This document shows positions 30,374 to 39,285 of a DNA stretch of 64,000 bases, piece by piece (the first letter of the stretch is position 1; every line of letters starts with the position of its first letter). A program made the translations under genes and the position numbers. This DNA comes from Thermodesulfovibrio sp. 3462-1 (lineage in GTDB: Bacteria; Nitrospirota; Thermodesulfovibrionia; Thermodesulfovibrionales; Thermodesulfovibrionaceae): NCBI RefSeq assembly GCF_040451425.1, contig NZ_CP144374.1:1-64000 (forward strand), in the 5' to 3' direction. Under the pieces are notes generated by a model. It made no database searches, was not told the DNA's origin, and worked only from the letters and a program-made list of their open reading frames with translations.

Positions 30374-31411
30374 AGCTGTGCTACAAAGATAGAGGGCTTT
30401 TAGCTGTCCACATGCTGCGAGAATGTCCTGTCCTTTGCTTTTTCTGATAAACACAGAATAGCCATGGGATATCAATATTTGCTGAAATTTAAGTACCTCC
30501 CATTCATCTGGTTTTTTAAATTCACATCCTTCCCATGGATTAAAAGGTATAAGGTTTATTTTTGATTGTATTCCTTTAAGCATTTGCGCAAGCCTTAAAG
30601 CATCTGTTTCAGAGGAATTGACTCCTTTAAGCATGACATATTCAAAGGTAATTCTTTCTCTGGGTTTTAGTGGATATTCTTTAAGTGTTTTTAAAAGCTC
30701 ACGGAGTGGATATTTTTTATTCACTGGCATAATAGAGGTTCTTGTTTTTTCATCAGACGCATTAAGGGATATTGCAAGCTTTACTGAAGGAGCCTTCTTG
30801 GGTAACTCTTTAATCGCTGGAATGATACCAGCAGTTGAAATAGTGATTCTTCGTGGTGAAAATTCAATTAAATTTTTAAATCTCCACAATGCTTCAACAA
30901 CATTTTCAAAATTCAGCAGAGGCTCACCCATTCCCATAAAAACAATATTAGTGATTTTTTTATTTTCATTTTTTATTAACCTGCTAACCTGAATAAACTG
31001 ATCAACTATTTCCCATGCATGTAGATTTCTTTTAAATCCGATCCTGCCTGTAAGACAAAACCTGCATTTAAGAGGACAGCCAATCTGGCTTGATATGCAA
31101 AGCGTGAGTCTGTTTCTGTCAGGAATTAACACGCTCTCTATTTTTTCTTTATCTTCCAGTTCCCACAAAAATTTTTCAGTGCTATCCTTACTTATTTTTC
31201 TTTCAATCAGTTTAATGTTGCCAATATAGTATTCTTTAGATAAACTTTCTTTAAGCGATTTAGGTAATTCTGTGATTTCATAAATTGAAGTGGCAAATTT
31301 TTTATAAATCCAGTGAATAAGTTGCCTTGCTCTGTATAAAGGAAGATGCTCGTTTTTTATAATTTCTTCTATTTGTGGATTATTGTAATTCTTGAGATTT
31401 TTCAGTATCAT
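30359..31411 (-). CDS. rlmN: Dual-specificity RNA methyltransferase RlmN
   Basis: A radical-SAM enzyme that methylates C2 of A2503 in 23S rRNA and A37 in some tRNAs. The 350-residue length, the cluster motif CPLKCRFC (Cys 112, 116, 119), GMGEPLLNFENVV, the SLNASDEKTRTSIMP segment, EYVMLKGVNSS and the C-terminal methyl-carrier Cys region (DILAACGQLK) are all as in the family. It overlaps the LOG-family gene by 4 bases (ATGA) and is cotranscribed with it. Confidence 0.95.
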   Translation of the reverse strand: MILKNLKNYNNPQIEEIIKNEHLPLYRARQLIHWIYKKFATSIYEITELPKSLKESLSKEYYIGNIKLIERKISKDSTEKFLWELEDKEKIESVLIPDRNRLTLCISSQIGCPLKCRFCLTGRIGFKRNLHAWEIVDQFIQVSRLIKNENKKITNIVFMGMGEPLLNFENVVEALWRFKNLIEFSPRRITISTAGIIPAIKELPKKAPSVKLAISLNASDEKTRTSIMPVNKKYPLRELLKTLKEYPLKPRERITFEYVMLKGVNSSETDALRLAQMLKGIQSKINLIPFNPWEGCEFKKPDEWEVLKFQQILISHGYSVFIRKSKGQDILAACGQLKALYLCSTASTML

Positions 31412-32082
31412 TCGTGATGAAGAGGCGGTATAGGAACTTCAAGCTTTGTGAGATAGTTTTTAAGATAACTGGAGACTGCCTCAGGATTGTCAATAATTTC
31501 AAAGTATTTAAAGTCATCAAGGCTTATTGCACCAATGCTCTTAGGTGAATTTTTAAACCATTCAAGAAGCCCTTTCCAGTATTCAGCGCCATAAAGAATT
31601 ATAGGAAATGAAAGAATTTTACCTGTTTGAACAAGGGTTAGTGCTTCAAAAAGTTCGTCCAAAGTTCCAAATCCGCCAGGGAAGATAATAAATCCAATAG
31701 AGTATTTTATAAACATGAGCTTTCTAACAAAGAAGTAACGGAAGTTTAAAGAAATATCAAGATATTTATTAGGATACTGTTCATGAGGCAACTCAATATT
31801 CAAGCCTATTGATTTTCCTTTGCCAAGTTTTGCACCTTTATTGGCGGCTTCCATGATGCCAGGACCGCCTCCAGTAATTATTGAAAATCCTGCTTGACTG
31901 AGTAGTTTTGCCGTCTTGAAGGCTTCTTGATAATAAAAACTTTCTTCTGTTAATCTGGAACTTCCAAATATTGAAACTGCAGGTCCTATTCCATGAAGTG
32001 TTTCAAAGCCTTCAACAAGTTCTGACTGAATTCTAAATACTCGCCATGTATCAGTTGATTTAAAATCCTCTATCATCTTCAT
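31408..32082 (-). CDS. LOG-family (TIGR00730-like) Rossmann-fold protein
   Basis: A 224-residue protein with the lysine-decarboxylase-like LOG motifs GGGPGIMEAANKGA and PGGFGTLDELFEALT. Some family members release cytokinin bases from nucleotides; in most bacteria the role is unknown. It overlaps the GroES-like gene upstream by 23 bases and rlmN downstream by 4. A second, more distant relative is at 38833. Confidence 0.9.
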   Translation of the reverse strand: MKMIEDFKSTDTWRVFRIQSELVEGFETLHGIGPAVSIFGSSRLTEESFYYQEAFKTAKLLSQAGFSIITGGGPGIMEAANKGAKLGKGKSIGLNIELPHEQYPNKYLDISLNFRYFFVRKLMFIKYSIGFIIFPGGFGTLDELFEALTLVQTGKILSFPIILYGAEYWKGLLEWFKNSPKSIGAISLDDFKYFEIIDNPEAVSSYLKNYLTKLEVPIPPLHHE

Positions 32083-32446
32083 CCTCTACAATTGTAGTTC
32101 TTATAAGGGCAAGAATTGCAGAATGGGGCACAATTAGATACTTTTTTTCCTCAAATTCTATTTCAATTCCTGCATCTTTAAGAAAAAGTGCGTAATCACC
32201 TTCCTGAGCCTGAAGGGGTATGTATCTTATGGGTTCAGTGTTTGTCTGTTTCCATGGTTCTTCAAGCACAACTGAGATGTCATTCACAGGATAACCTGGT
32301 CCCACTTTTATAACTCTTCCACCAAGAACTTTGTTTTTTTCTTTTACAGTAGGAGGTAAAAAGAGTCCTGCCCGTGTTTCCATTCTCTCATCTGGTTCAA
32401 TAAGAACTCTGTCTCCAACTATTATTAACTTTCTCTGTGTTTTCAT
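32060..32446 (-). CDS. GroES-like co-chaperone family protein
   Basis: A 128-residue protein with a Cpn10 fold pattern: GDRVLIEPDERMETRAGLFLPPTVKEK, GGRVIKVGPG and a terminal EKKYLIVPHSAILALI. It carries an insertion of roughly 30 residues (about 55-85) compared with the 95-residue GroES, and no groEL is adjacent, so it is a divergent stand-alone member rather than the main co-chaperonin. It shares a transcript with the LOG-family gene. Confidence 0.82.
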   Translation of the reverse strand: MKTQRKLIIVGDRVLIEPDERMETRAGLFLPPTVKEKNKVLGGRVIKVGPGYPVNDISVVLEEPWKQTNTEPIRYIPLQAQEGDYALFLKDAGIEIEFEEKKYLIVPHSAILALIRTTIVEDEDDRGF

Positions 32447-32494
32447 AAATTTTAAATCACTCGCAGGTGCTTGAATCCTTAATTTTATTTTATC

Positions 32495-34771
32495 TCAGCT
32501 ACATCTGGTAAATCCACAACTGTGACAGATAACGCATCCTTCTTCATAAGAAAGTGCACTTCCACATTCAGGACATGCTCCATAATGAGCTGCTTCATCA
32601 TCTGAAATTTGAACTGTTAATTTTGAATTTTGACTCACCCTTTGAGCTACTGAATCACCTGAAGCTTTTGAATCACCCATTTTGCTATGTGAACTTTCTC
32701 TTATTTCGGCTTCTATTGCCTTTGCAATTGCATCTGAACAGCTTGTAATTTTACCACTGCTACACCAAACAGGAGCATGACAGGATATTCCTTTAAGCTG
32801 TTTTATTATCTCCTCTGGTTCAATACCACTTCTTAAAGCAAGAGATATAAGTCTACCAATTGCTTCTGCCTGAGAAGCAGCACATCCACCTGCTTTACCT
32901 ATATTTGTGAAAACTTCAAAGGGTTTGCTTTCCTCATCTTTATTTATTGTTACATAAAGATTTCCGCAGCCTGTTTTCATCAGCCTTGTAACTCCTTTTA
33001 GAACCTCAGGTCTTTTTCTTGGTTTAAGAGTTAAAGGAATGCTTTGAGCTTCTGTTTTAGTCTTCTGGATGACCTGTCCCTGTCTTGAGCCATCTCTGTA
33101 AACAGTAACACCTTTACATCCAAGACGATAGGCAAGAAGGTAAACTTCTCTTACATCTTCCTCTGTTGCATGATTTGGAAGATTTACTGTTTTGCTGACT
33201 GCGTTGTCAACATATTGTTGAAATGCTGCCTGCATGCGAATATGTTCAGATGGAGAGATTTCATGAGCTGTAACGAATATTTTTTTAATCTCCTCAGGAA
33301 TTTCTTTAATTTCCTGAATTGAACCTGTTTCAGCTATCTTTTCAGCTAAAGCATCAGACCAGAGTCCTAATTTTTCCATCTCTTTTCTGAAATAAGAATT
33401 AACTTCTACAAGACGTGTTCCATCCATTACATTTCTTGCAAAACATATTGCAAAAAGAGGTTCAATTCCAGAAGAACATCCTGCAATTATGCTCAGTGTT
33501 CCTGTAGGTGCCACTGTTGTAATAGTGGCATTTCTTAAAGGCATTTTTCCGTAATAAATGCTCTTGGGATAGTTAGGAAAGGTTCCTCTTTCTTTTGCAA
33601 GTTCTTGAGAAGCATTCCTTCCTTCTTGAAGTATAAACTTCATCAACTCTTCTGCCAAACTGAGAGCTTCCTTTGAGTTGTAAGGAATTTTTAACTGAAC
33701 AAGCATATCAGCCCAGCCCATTACTCCGAGCCCTATTTTTCTGTTTGCCTTTGTATTCTTTTCTATGATTTCTAAGGGGTACCTATTTGCATCAATTACA
33801 TTGTCAAGGAAATGAACAGCCTTCCATACGGTGCTTCTTAAAACTTCCCAGTCAACAGTGTTGTTTCTAACCATCTTTGCAAGATTTATTGATCCAAGAT
33901 TACAGGACTCATATGGTAAAAGAGGTTGTTCTCCGCAGGGATTTGTTGCTTCAATTTCACCGAGCTCAGGTGTTGGATTTGTAGCATTAATTCTGTCAAG
34001 GAAAACAATGCCTGGTTCACCATTTTTCCATGCCTGGTGCACAATAAGATCAAAAACTTCTTTTGCTTTAAGCCTTTTTACAGTTTGCAGTGTTCTTGGA
34101 TTTATAAGATCATATTCTTCATCATTTATAACTGCTTTCATGAACTCTTCAGTGAGACCAACAGAGATATTAAAATTAGTAAATTTTGTAAGGTCATCTT
34201 TACATTTTATAAATTCAACGATGTCAGGATGATCAACTCTTAGAAGTCCCATATTAGCTCCTCTACGACGACCGCCCTGTTTTACTGCTTCTGTTGCAGA
34301 ATCAAAAACACTCATGAATGATACAGGACCTGAACTTATTCCCTTTGTTGAGCCTACAACATCTCCTTTGGGTCTGAGACGAGAGAAACTAAAACCTGTT
34401 CCTCCTCCTGATTTATGAATGATCGCAGCATACTTTACTGCATCAAAAATTCCTTCCATAGAGTCTTCCACTGGTAAGACAAAACAGGCACTAAGTTGCC
34501 CGAGCGGAGTTCCAGCATTCATTAAAGTAGGAGAGTTTGGCAAAAATTTAAGTGTTGTCATAAGCTCGTAGAATTCCTCTTTTGTTTTATTGACATCTTT
34601 TTCAGATTTGCCGTAAATTGCGTCTATTTGAGCAATTGCTGTTGCTACACGATGGAATAATTCCTCTGGTGTTTCTATAATTTTGCCCTCTTCATCTTTT
34701 TTAAGATACCTTCTTTTTAAAACTTCTATTGCATTGTGTGTTAATTGTAAAGATAGCTTAAATTTTTCCAT
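32495..34771 (-). CDS. nrdJ: Adenosylcobalamin-dependent ribonucleotide reductase (class II)
   Basis: Makes deoxyribonucleotides using a B12-generated thiyl radical, independently of oxygen. The 758-residue protein has LSACFVLPVEDSMEGIFDA, GGGTGFSFSRLRPKG, the active-site NPCGEQPLLPYESCNLGSIN, APTGTLSIIAG and a C-terminal TSCPD-like zinc module (CPECGSALSYEEGCVICHSCG). No separate small subunit is present or needed. No cobalamin riboswitch is visible in the 47-base upstream gap. It is divergent from the exchanger gene. Confidence 0.96.
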   Translation of the reverse strand: MEKFKLSLQLTHNAIEVLKRRYLKKDEEGKIIETPEELFHRVATAIAQIDAIYGKSEKDVNKTKEEFYELMTTLKFLPNSPTLMNAGTPLGQLSACFVLPVEDSMEGIFDAVKYAAIIHKSGGGTGFSFSRLRPKGDVVGSTKGISSGPVSFMSVFDSATEAVKQGGRRRGANMGLLRVDHPDIVEFIKCKDDLTKFTNFNISVGLTEEFMKAVINDEEYDLINPRTLQTVKRLKAKEVFDLIVHQAWKNGEPGIVFLDRINATNPTPELGEIEATNPCGEQPLLPYESCNLGSINLAKMVRNNTVDWEVLRSTVWKAVHFLDNVIDANRYPLEIIEKNTKANRKIGLGVMGWADMLVQLKIPYNSKEALSLAEELMKFILQEGRNASQELAKERGTFPNYPKSIYYGKMPLRNATITTVAPTGTLSIIAGCSSGIEPLFAICFARNVMDGTRLVEVNSYFRKEMEKLGLWSDALAEKIAETGSIQEIKEIPEEIKKIFVTAHEISPSEHIRMQAAFQQYVDNAVSKTVNLPNHATEEDVREVYLLAYRLGCKGVTVYRDGSRQGQVIQKTKTEAQSIPLTLKPRKRPEVLKGVTRLMKTGCGNLYVTINKDEESKPFEVFTNIGKAGGCAASQAEAIGRLISLALRSGIEPEEIIKQLKGISCHAPVWCSSGKITSCSDAIAKAIEAEIRESSHSKMGDSKASGDSVAQRVSQNSKLTVQISDDEAAHYGACPECGSALSYEEGCVICHSCGFTRCS

Positions 34772-34818
34772 CTACTTCTCCTTGTTAAGAAATAAAACTT
34801 TAGATTATAATTTTAAGC

Positions 34819-35826
34819 ATGACTGCAGATATTTTTCTACTACTTTTTAATCTAATGTTGATACTACTAAGTGCGGAAATTTTTACAAATGGAGTTGAAG
34901 TCTTCGGGAAAAAGCTTTCCCTTAGTCAGGCAGTTACAGGAAGCATACTTGCTGCAGTGGGAACAGCTCTTCCTGAGACAATTTTACCTCTGGTTGCAAT
35001 ATTATTACATAAAGGAGAGGCAGGCCATAGCATTGGCATTGGCGCAATTCTGGGTGCGCCTTTTATGCTTTCTACTCTGGCATTTTTATTGATAGGATTG
35101 ACAGTTCTTTCTGGATACATTTCAAAAAGGAGAGCTTTTGTTTTTGAAGCAGAAATTCCTACAATAAAGAGAGATTTAATTTTTTTTCTTATTATGTATT
35201 CATCAGGAATTTTTCTTCCAATGCTTATAAAACAACATATTGTAGTGGCTTTTTTACTTGTTTTTTGTTATATTGCCTATCTTTATGTGACCTTTAAAAG
35301 TGAAAGTGGAGGAATTTTACATGAGGAAAAACTTTATTTTGATAAAATTTTTGGAAAAGTTCTGCCAATAAAAAGATTTGAGACTTTGTTGTCGGTTGCC
35401 CAGGTTTTACTTGCTCTTTTTATAATGATTGAATGTGCTCATGGATTTGTCTCTACGCTTGAGCATGTTTCTCTAAAGATAGGATTTGATCCTCTTTTAT
35501 TTGCTCTTTTGATTGCTCCAGTTGCAACTGAGCTTCCTGAAAAATTTAACTCTGTAACATGGACATTTAAAGGAAGAGATACTCTCGCAATGGGAAATGT
35601 AACTGGTGCAATGGTTTTTCAGTCAACTTTTCCAGTATCTGTGGGGATTATTTTTACAGACTGGAATATTACTGGTTATGCTCTATTGAGCGCTTCTTTG
35701 GCAATTTTATCAGGAGCAATAATTTTAGGGGAAATCTTTATAAGAAAAAAGATTTCCCCTCTTACTTTAATTTTTTCAGGTTCTTTTTACTTGATATACG
35801 CTTTGATAATTATAAAACCCTTTTAA
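34819..35826 (+). CDS. Sodium/calcium exchanger (CaCA) family membrane protein
   Basis: A 335-residue protein with about ten hydrophobic segments and the two inverted alpha-repeats of cation/Ca2+ antiporters: GSILAAVGTALPETILP near residue 40 and LLIAPVATELPEKFNSVTW near 240, both with the ion-binding Glu. It exports Ca2+ or another cation in exchange for Na+ or H+; substrate not resolved. It ends one base before the stop of the convergent ferritin-like gene. Confidence 0.85.
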   Translation: MTADIFLLLFNLMLILLSAEIFTNGVEVFGKKLSLSQAVTGSILAAVGTALPETILPLVAILLHKGEAGHSIGIGAILGAPFMLSTLAFLLIGLTVLSGYISKRRAFVFEAEIPTIKRDLIFFLIMYSSGIFLPMLIKQHIVVAFLLVFCYIAYLYVTFKSESGGILHEEKLYFDKIFGKVLPIKRFETLLSVAQVLLALFIMIECAHGFVSTLEHVSLKIGFDPLLFALLIAPVATELPEKFNSVTWTFKGRDTLAMGNVTGAMVFQSTFPVSVGIIFTDWNITGYALLSASLAILSGAIILGEIFIRKKISPLTLIFSGSFYLIYALIIIKPF

Positions 35827-36120
35827 CTATTCTTCCTCTTCCTCAAACAATTCCTCAACTTCTTCTTTTCCTTCTTCAAGCTCATCTTCCTGTTCTTCAT
35901 CATTCATAAGGAGAAGAGTGAGGAATTCACCTACATGGGTTTTTTCTTCTCTTGCAATGTCAAGAAAAACAGCTTTAATTTTTTCATCATTTGTTAATGA
36001 AGCAAGTTGTTCATAGAGATTGATAGCATCAAGCTCTGCAATAAGCCCTATTCTTAAAATTTCTCTGGTAATGTCTCCCTGTTCTAATTTTTCCATTGAG
36101 AAAGGTATTTTTGAAAGCAT
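35827..36120 (-). CDS. Small ferritin-like protein (encapsulated-ferritin-like)
   Basis: A 97-residue two-helix ferritin-like protein: IGLIAELDAINLYEQLASL and FLDIAREEKTHVGEFLTLL provide Glu, Glu and Glu-x-x-His di-iron ligands when two chains pair. The last 25 residues are almost entirely acidic. It resembles encapsulated ferritins (EncFtn), which also have tails, but no encapsulin shell gene is in the window and no cargo-loading motif is evident. Probable role: iron oxidation or peroxide handling. Confidence 0.75.
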   Translation of the reverse strand: MLSKIPFSMEKLEQGDITREILRIGLIAELDAINLYEQLASLTNDEKIKAVFLDIAREEKTHVGEFLTLLLMNDEEQEDELEEGKEEVEELFEEEEE

Positions 36121-36194
36121 AAGCCACCTCCGTTTTTTTTAATTATACAATAAAAATTTGTTAAAATTAAACAAATACATCAAGGAGGACGAAA

Positions 36195-36518
36195 ATGAGA
36201 GAGGAAGGCAAAATTTTAGCAGCGTTTCTTTTAGGAGGGGTAATTGGAGCAGCCTTTGCGCTTCTTTATGCACCAAAGTCAGGAGAAGAAACAAGAAAAG
36301 AAATTAAAAAGAAAGCTAAAGAGCTTAAGAAAAAAACTGTCAGAGCAGCGGAAGAGCTTTATGAAGAGATTGAAGAATTCTCAGAAATGCTGAAAGAGAA
36401 AGTCAAAGATATTAAAGAGCGTGGAGAGGATGCTAAAAAAGAGATTTTAAATCAGATTGAAAAACTTACAAAAGTAATTGATGAGAAAAAGAAGAAGCTT
36501 CTGGAGAAGCTTGATTGA
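36195..36518 (+). CDS. YtxH-domain protein
   Basis: A 107-residue protein with an N-terminal Gly-rich hydrophobic segment (ILAAFLLGGVIGAAFALLYAPKSGEETR), the YtxH/gas-vesicle-like signature, followed by a long Lys/Glu coiled coil. Function unknown; members are often stress-related. AAGGAGGA precedes the ATG. The stop overlaps the TTG start of mutS2. Confidence 0.88.
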   Translation: MREEGKILAAFLLGGVIGAAFALLYAPKSGEETRKEIKKKAKELKKKTVRAAEELYEEIEEFSEMLKEKVKDIKERGEDAKKEILNQIEKLTKVIDEKKKKLLEKLD

Positions 36519-38836
36519 TTGAAAAAAAGGCTCTTCTGGACTTAGATTTTTATAAAATTCTGAGTTTAATAGAAGAGTTTGCTAATTCCTCAGCTACAAA
36601 AAAAGCTATTGAAGCGATTTTTCCTTTTGATGACTTTGAACAAGCAGAAAGGGCGCTTAAGGAATTTGAAGAAATAAAAAAATATCTTGATCAGGGAAAA
36701 GAGCTCCCAATATCTTTTTTCCCTGATATTTCTGAATTACTTGATAGAGCAAAGAAAGAAGGAGCTATTTTTGAATCATCTGAGTTAACTCAATTTTTAA
36801 AGGTTCTGAGAGTTCTGGATAAAGTAGCCCCTTTTCTTGATGAGTTTTTAAACTATTCTTTTTTAAGAGATAAAATAAAAAGTATTCTTAAAACCAGTTT
36901 ATCCATCGGTCAACCATATCTTCTTGCAATACTTGAAAATACCGTTGATGAAGAGGGAAATATTCTTGATACAGCCTCTGCGTATCTGAATTACATAAGA
37001 AAACAGATAAAAATAACAGAGGAAAGAATAAAACAAAAGCTTGAAGAAATAATTAACAGGCCAAACATACAGGTTTTTCTTCAGGACAGATTTATCACAA
37101 AAAGAAACAACAGATGGGTTATACCTGTTCGGATGGATTCAAAGGGACAGGTTGCAGGAATTGTTCATGATATATCTCGTTCAGGGGAAACAGCTTTTAT
37201 AGAACCCGCTGAAATCACGCCTTTATCCAAGAAACTGGAAGAGCTTTTAATTGAACAGAGAGTTGAAGAAACAAGAATACTTAAGGAGCTCTCTTTTGAG
37301 ATTCATCAAATCAGTGATGCCCTTGAAAGAGAATTTAAATTACTCATTTATTTTGATAAAATTCTTTCAATATATAAATTTTCCAGAAAATTTAATGCTC
37401 ATGCTCCTCAACTCAGTAAAGAAATCATGATAAATCTAATTGATGCAAGACATCCTGTTCTGATGCTTTCCAGAGATGTTGTGCCTCTTCAGATAGAACT
37501 GAGGAATAAAAAAGTTCTTGTAATTACAGGACCAAATGCAGGAGGCAAAACTGTAACACTGAAGACAATAGGACTTCTAACTGCAATGGCTATCTCTGGA
37601 CTTCCCATATCTGCCAGTCCTTCCTCCACAATTCCTTTTGTAAAAACTATTTATGTTGACCTCTATCATGGAGACTCTATTGAAGAGCATCTTTCAAGCT
37701 TTGCCTTGCATGTAGTAACTCTCAAAAAAATAGTTGAAGAGGCTAATTCTGATAGTCTTGTTCTTCTTGATGAAATAGGCACAAATACTGATCCTGAGGA
37801 AGGCTCTGCCTTGGCATGTGCAATCCTTGAAGATTTAAAAGACAGAGGAGTTTTTACCTTCGCGACAACCCATTTAAGTAAAGTTAAAATTTTTGCGACA
37901 ACCAATGAAGACATAGAAATAGCCTCTATGCTCTTTGACGAAAAAACCATGTCTCCCCTTTATAAATTAAGCATTGGCAGTTTAGCTCCTTCTTATGCCT
38001 TTCAGATTGCTCAAAAATATGGTTTTCCTGAGAAGCTTATTAAGAGAGCTTACGAATTAAAAGGCTCTCAGGACAAAGAAATCTATAAACTTTTGAAGGA
38101 GCTTGAAGAAGCTAAAGCTGAATATAATAAAAAAATTGATGAAATTGAAAAAATCAAAAACAGCATCATTGCAGAAAAGGAGAAATTAGAAAAAGAGATT
38201 TCTCTTGCTTATGAAAAAAAGAGAAAAATCATTGAAGAGGCAAAAATAGAGGCTCATAATATGCTCATGAAATTGAAAAGAGAGGTTAATATTCTTTATG
38301 AGGAAGCTAAAAAAGCAGATAGAAAAAAACTTAAAGAAATATCTCTTAAAATTTCAGAATTCTCAAAAAAGTTACTGTCTCAGGAAATAAGAGTGCCTGA
38401 AAATATTCAGATTGGTGATATTGTAAGAGTAAAAACTCTCGGGCTTACAGGAAAGGTGGCTTTTATTGAAGATAAAAAAGTAAAGATTCAGACAGATAAA
38501 ATGTTTGTAGAAGCAAAAATTGATGAGCTTGAAAAGATTAATCCAGAGCAAAAAGAAGAAAAATCGAATATTTCTTTTGTGCAGGATGAGGAGATTACTA
38601 CAAAGCTTGACATTCGGAGTTTAAGAGTTGATGAGTCAGTTCCCCTTATAGAAAAATTTTTAAATAAACTGTCATTAAGTGAGACGTCATCAGGAATTAT
38701 TATTCATGGAATCGGGAAGGGTATTTTAAGAGATTTTGTAAGAGATTACTTAAAGGAACATCCTGCAGTAAAAAGCTTCCGAAAGGGCAATGCTGAAGAA
38801 GGAGGAGATGCTGTAACAGTGGTTGAAATAAAATGA
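36515..38836 (+). CDS. mutS2: Endonuclease MutS2
   Basis: A 773-residue MutS-family ATPase with a Smr nuclease domain. Visible parts are the clamp/core, the ATPase with Walker A GPNAGGKTVTLKT and Walker B SLVLLDEIGTNTDPEEGSA, a long coiled coil (about 520-620), a KOW-like segment and the C-terminal Smr domain (LDIRSLRVDE, IIHGIGKGILRDFV). The start is TTG at 36515, overlapping the previous stop. MutS2 acts in recombination control or rescue of collided ribosomes rather than mismatch repair. Confidence 0.94.
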   Translation: MIEKKALLDLDFYKILSLIEEFANSSATKKAIEAIFPFDDFEQAERALKEFEEIKKYLDQGKELPISFFPDISELLDRAKKEGAIFESSELTQFLKVLRVLDKVAPFLDEFLNYSFLRDKIKSILKTSLSIGQPYLLAILENTVDEEGNILDTASAYLNYIRKQIKITEERIKQKLEEIINRPNIQVFLQDRFITKRNNRWVIPVRMDSKGQVAGIVHDISRSGETAFIEPAEITPLSKKLEELLIEQRVEETRILKELSFEIHQISDALEREFKLLIYFDKILSIYKFSRKFNAHAPQLSKEIMINLIDARHPVLMLSRDVVPLQIELRNKKVLVITGPNAGGKTVTLKTIGLLTAMAISGLPISASPSSTIPFVKTIYVDLYHGDSIEEHLSSFALHVVTLKKIVEEANSDSLVLLDEIGTNTDPEEGSALACAILEDLKDRGVFTFATTHLSKVKIFATTNEDIEIASMLFDEKTMSPLYKLSIGSLAPSYAFQIAQKYGFPEKLIKRAYELKGSQDKEIYKLLKELEEAKAEYNKKIDEIEKIKNSIIAEKEKLEKEISLAYEKKRKIIEEAKIEAHNMLMKLKREVNILYEEAKKADRKKLKEISLKISEFSKKLLSQEIRVPENIQIGDIVRVKTLGLTGKVAFIEDKKVKIQTDKMFVEAKIDELEKINPEQKEEKSNISFVQDEEITTKLDIRSLRVDESVPLIEKFLNKLSLSETSSGIIIHGIGKGILRDFVRDYLKEHPAVKSFRKGNAEEGGDAVTVVEIK

Positions 38837-39285
38837 AAACAGTTGGAGTCATTGGAGCAGGGAAAGCAGATAAAGAACTTTTAGAACTGGCAGAAGAGGT
38901 AGGAAGACTTCTTTCAAAGGAAGGTATTACTGTTATTACAGGTGGTTTAGGAGGAGTAATGGAGGCAGCAAGCAGGGGAGCCTTTCAGGCAGGAGGCATT
39001 ACAGTAGGAATACTGCCAACACTTAAAAAAGAAGATGCCAATTCCTATGTGAAAATTCCAATTCCTACAGGCTTGGGAGAGATGAGAAATGCTCTTATAG
39101 TGAGAGCCTCTGATGTATTGATTGCCATTGGCGGTGAGTATGGCACTCTCAGTGAGATAGCTCTGGCATTAAAAACTGGTAAAAAAGTCATAGGACTTAA
39201 AACATGGAAAATACCTGGAATAATAGAATGTTATTCAGCAGAAGAAGCTGTTAGGCTTGCCACATCCTTAATTAAGGGAAAATAA
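38833..39285 (+). CDS. TIGR00725-family Rossmann-fold protein
   Basis: A 150-residue LOG-superfamily protein with VGVIGAGKADKE, TGGLGGVMEAASRGA, GLGEMRNALIVRASD and GGEYGTLSEIALAL. Function unknown; the nucleotide-binding fold is clear. It overlaps mutS2 by 4 bases and converges on the sensor kinase gene, with the two coding sequences overlapping by 55 bases on opposite strands. Confidence 0.9.
   Translation: MKTVGVIGAGKADKELLELAEEVGRLLSKEGITVITGGLGGVMEAASRGAFQAGGITVGILPTLKKEDANSYVKIPIPTGLGEMRNALIVRASDVLIAIGGEYGTLSEIALALKTGKKVIGLKTWKIPGIIECYSAEEAVRLATSLIKGK

Noticed and set aside
34772-34818. A cobalamin riboswitch controlling the B12-dependent ribonucleotide reductase.
   Set aside because: The gap is only 47 bases, too short, and shows no B12-box-like sequence.
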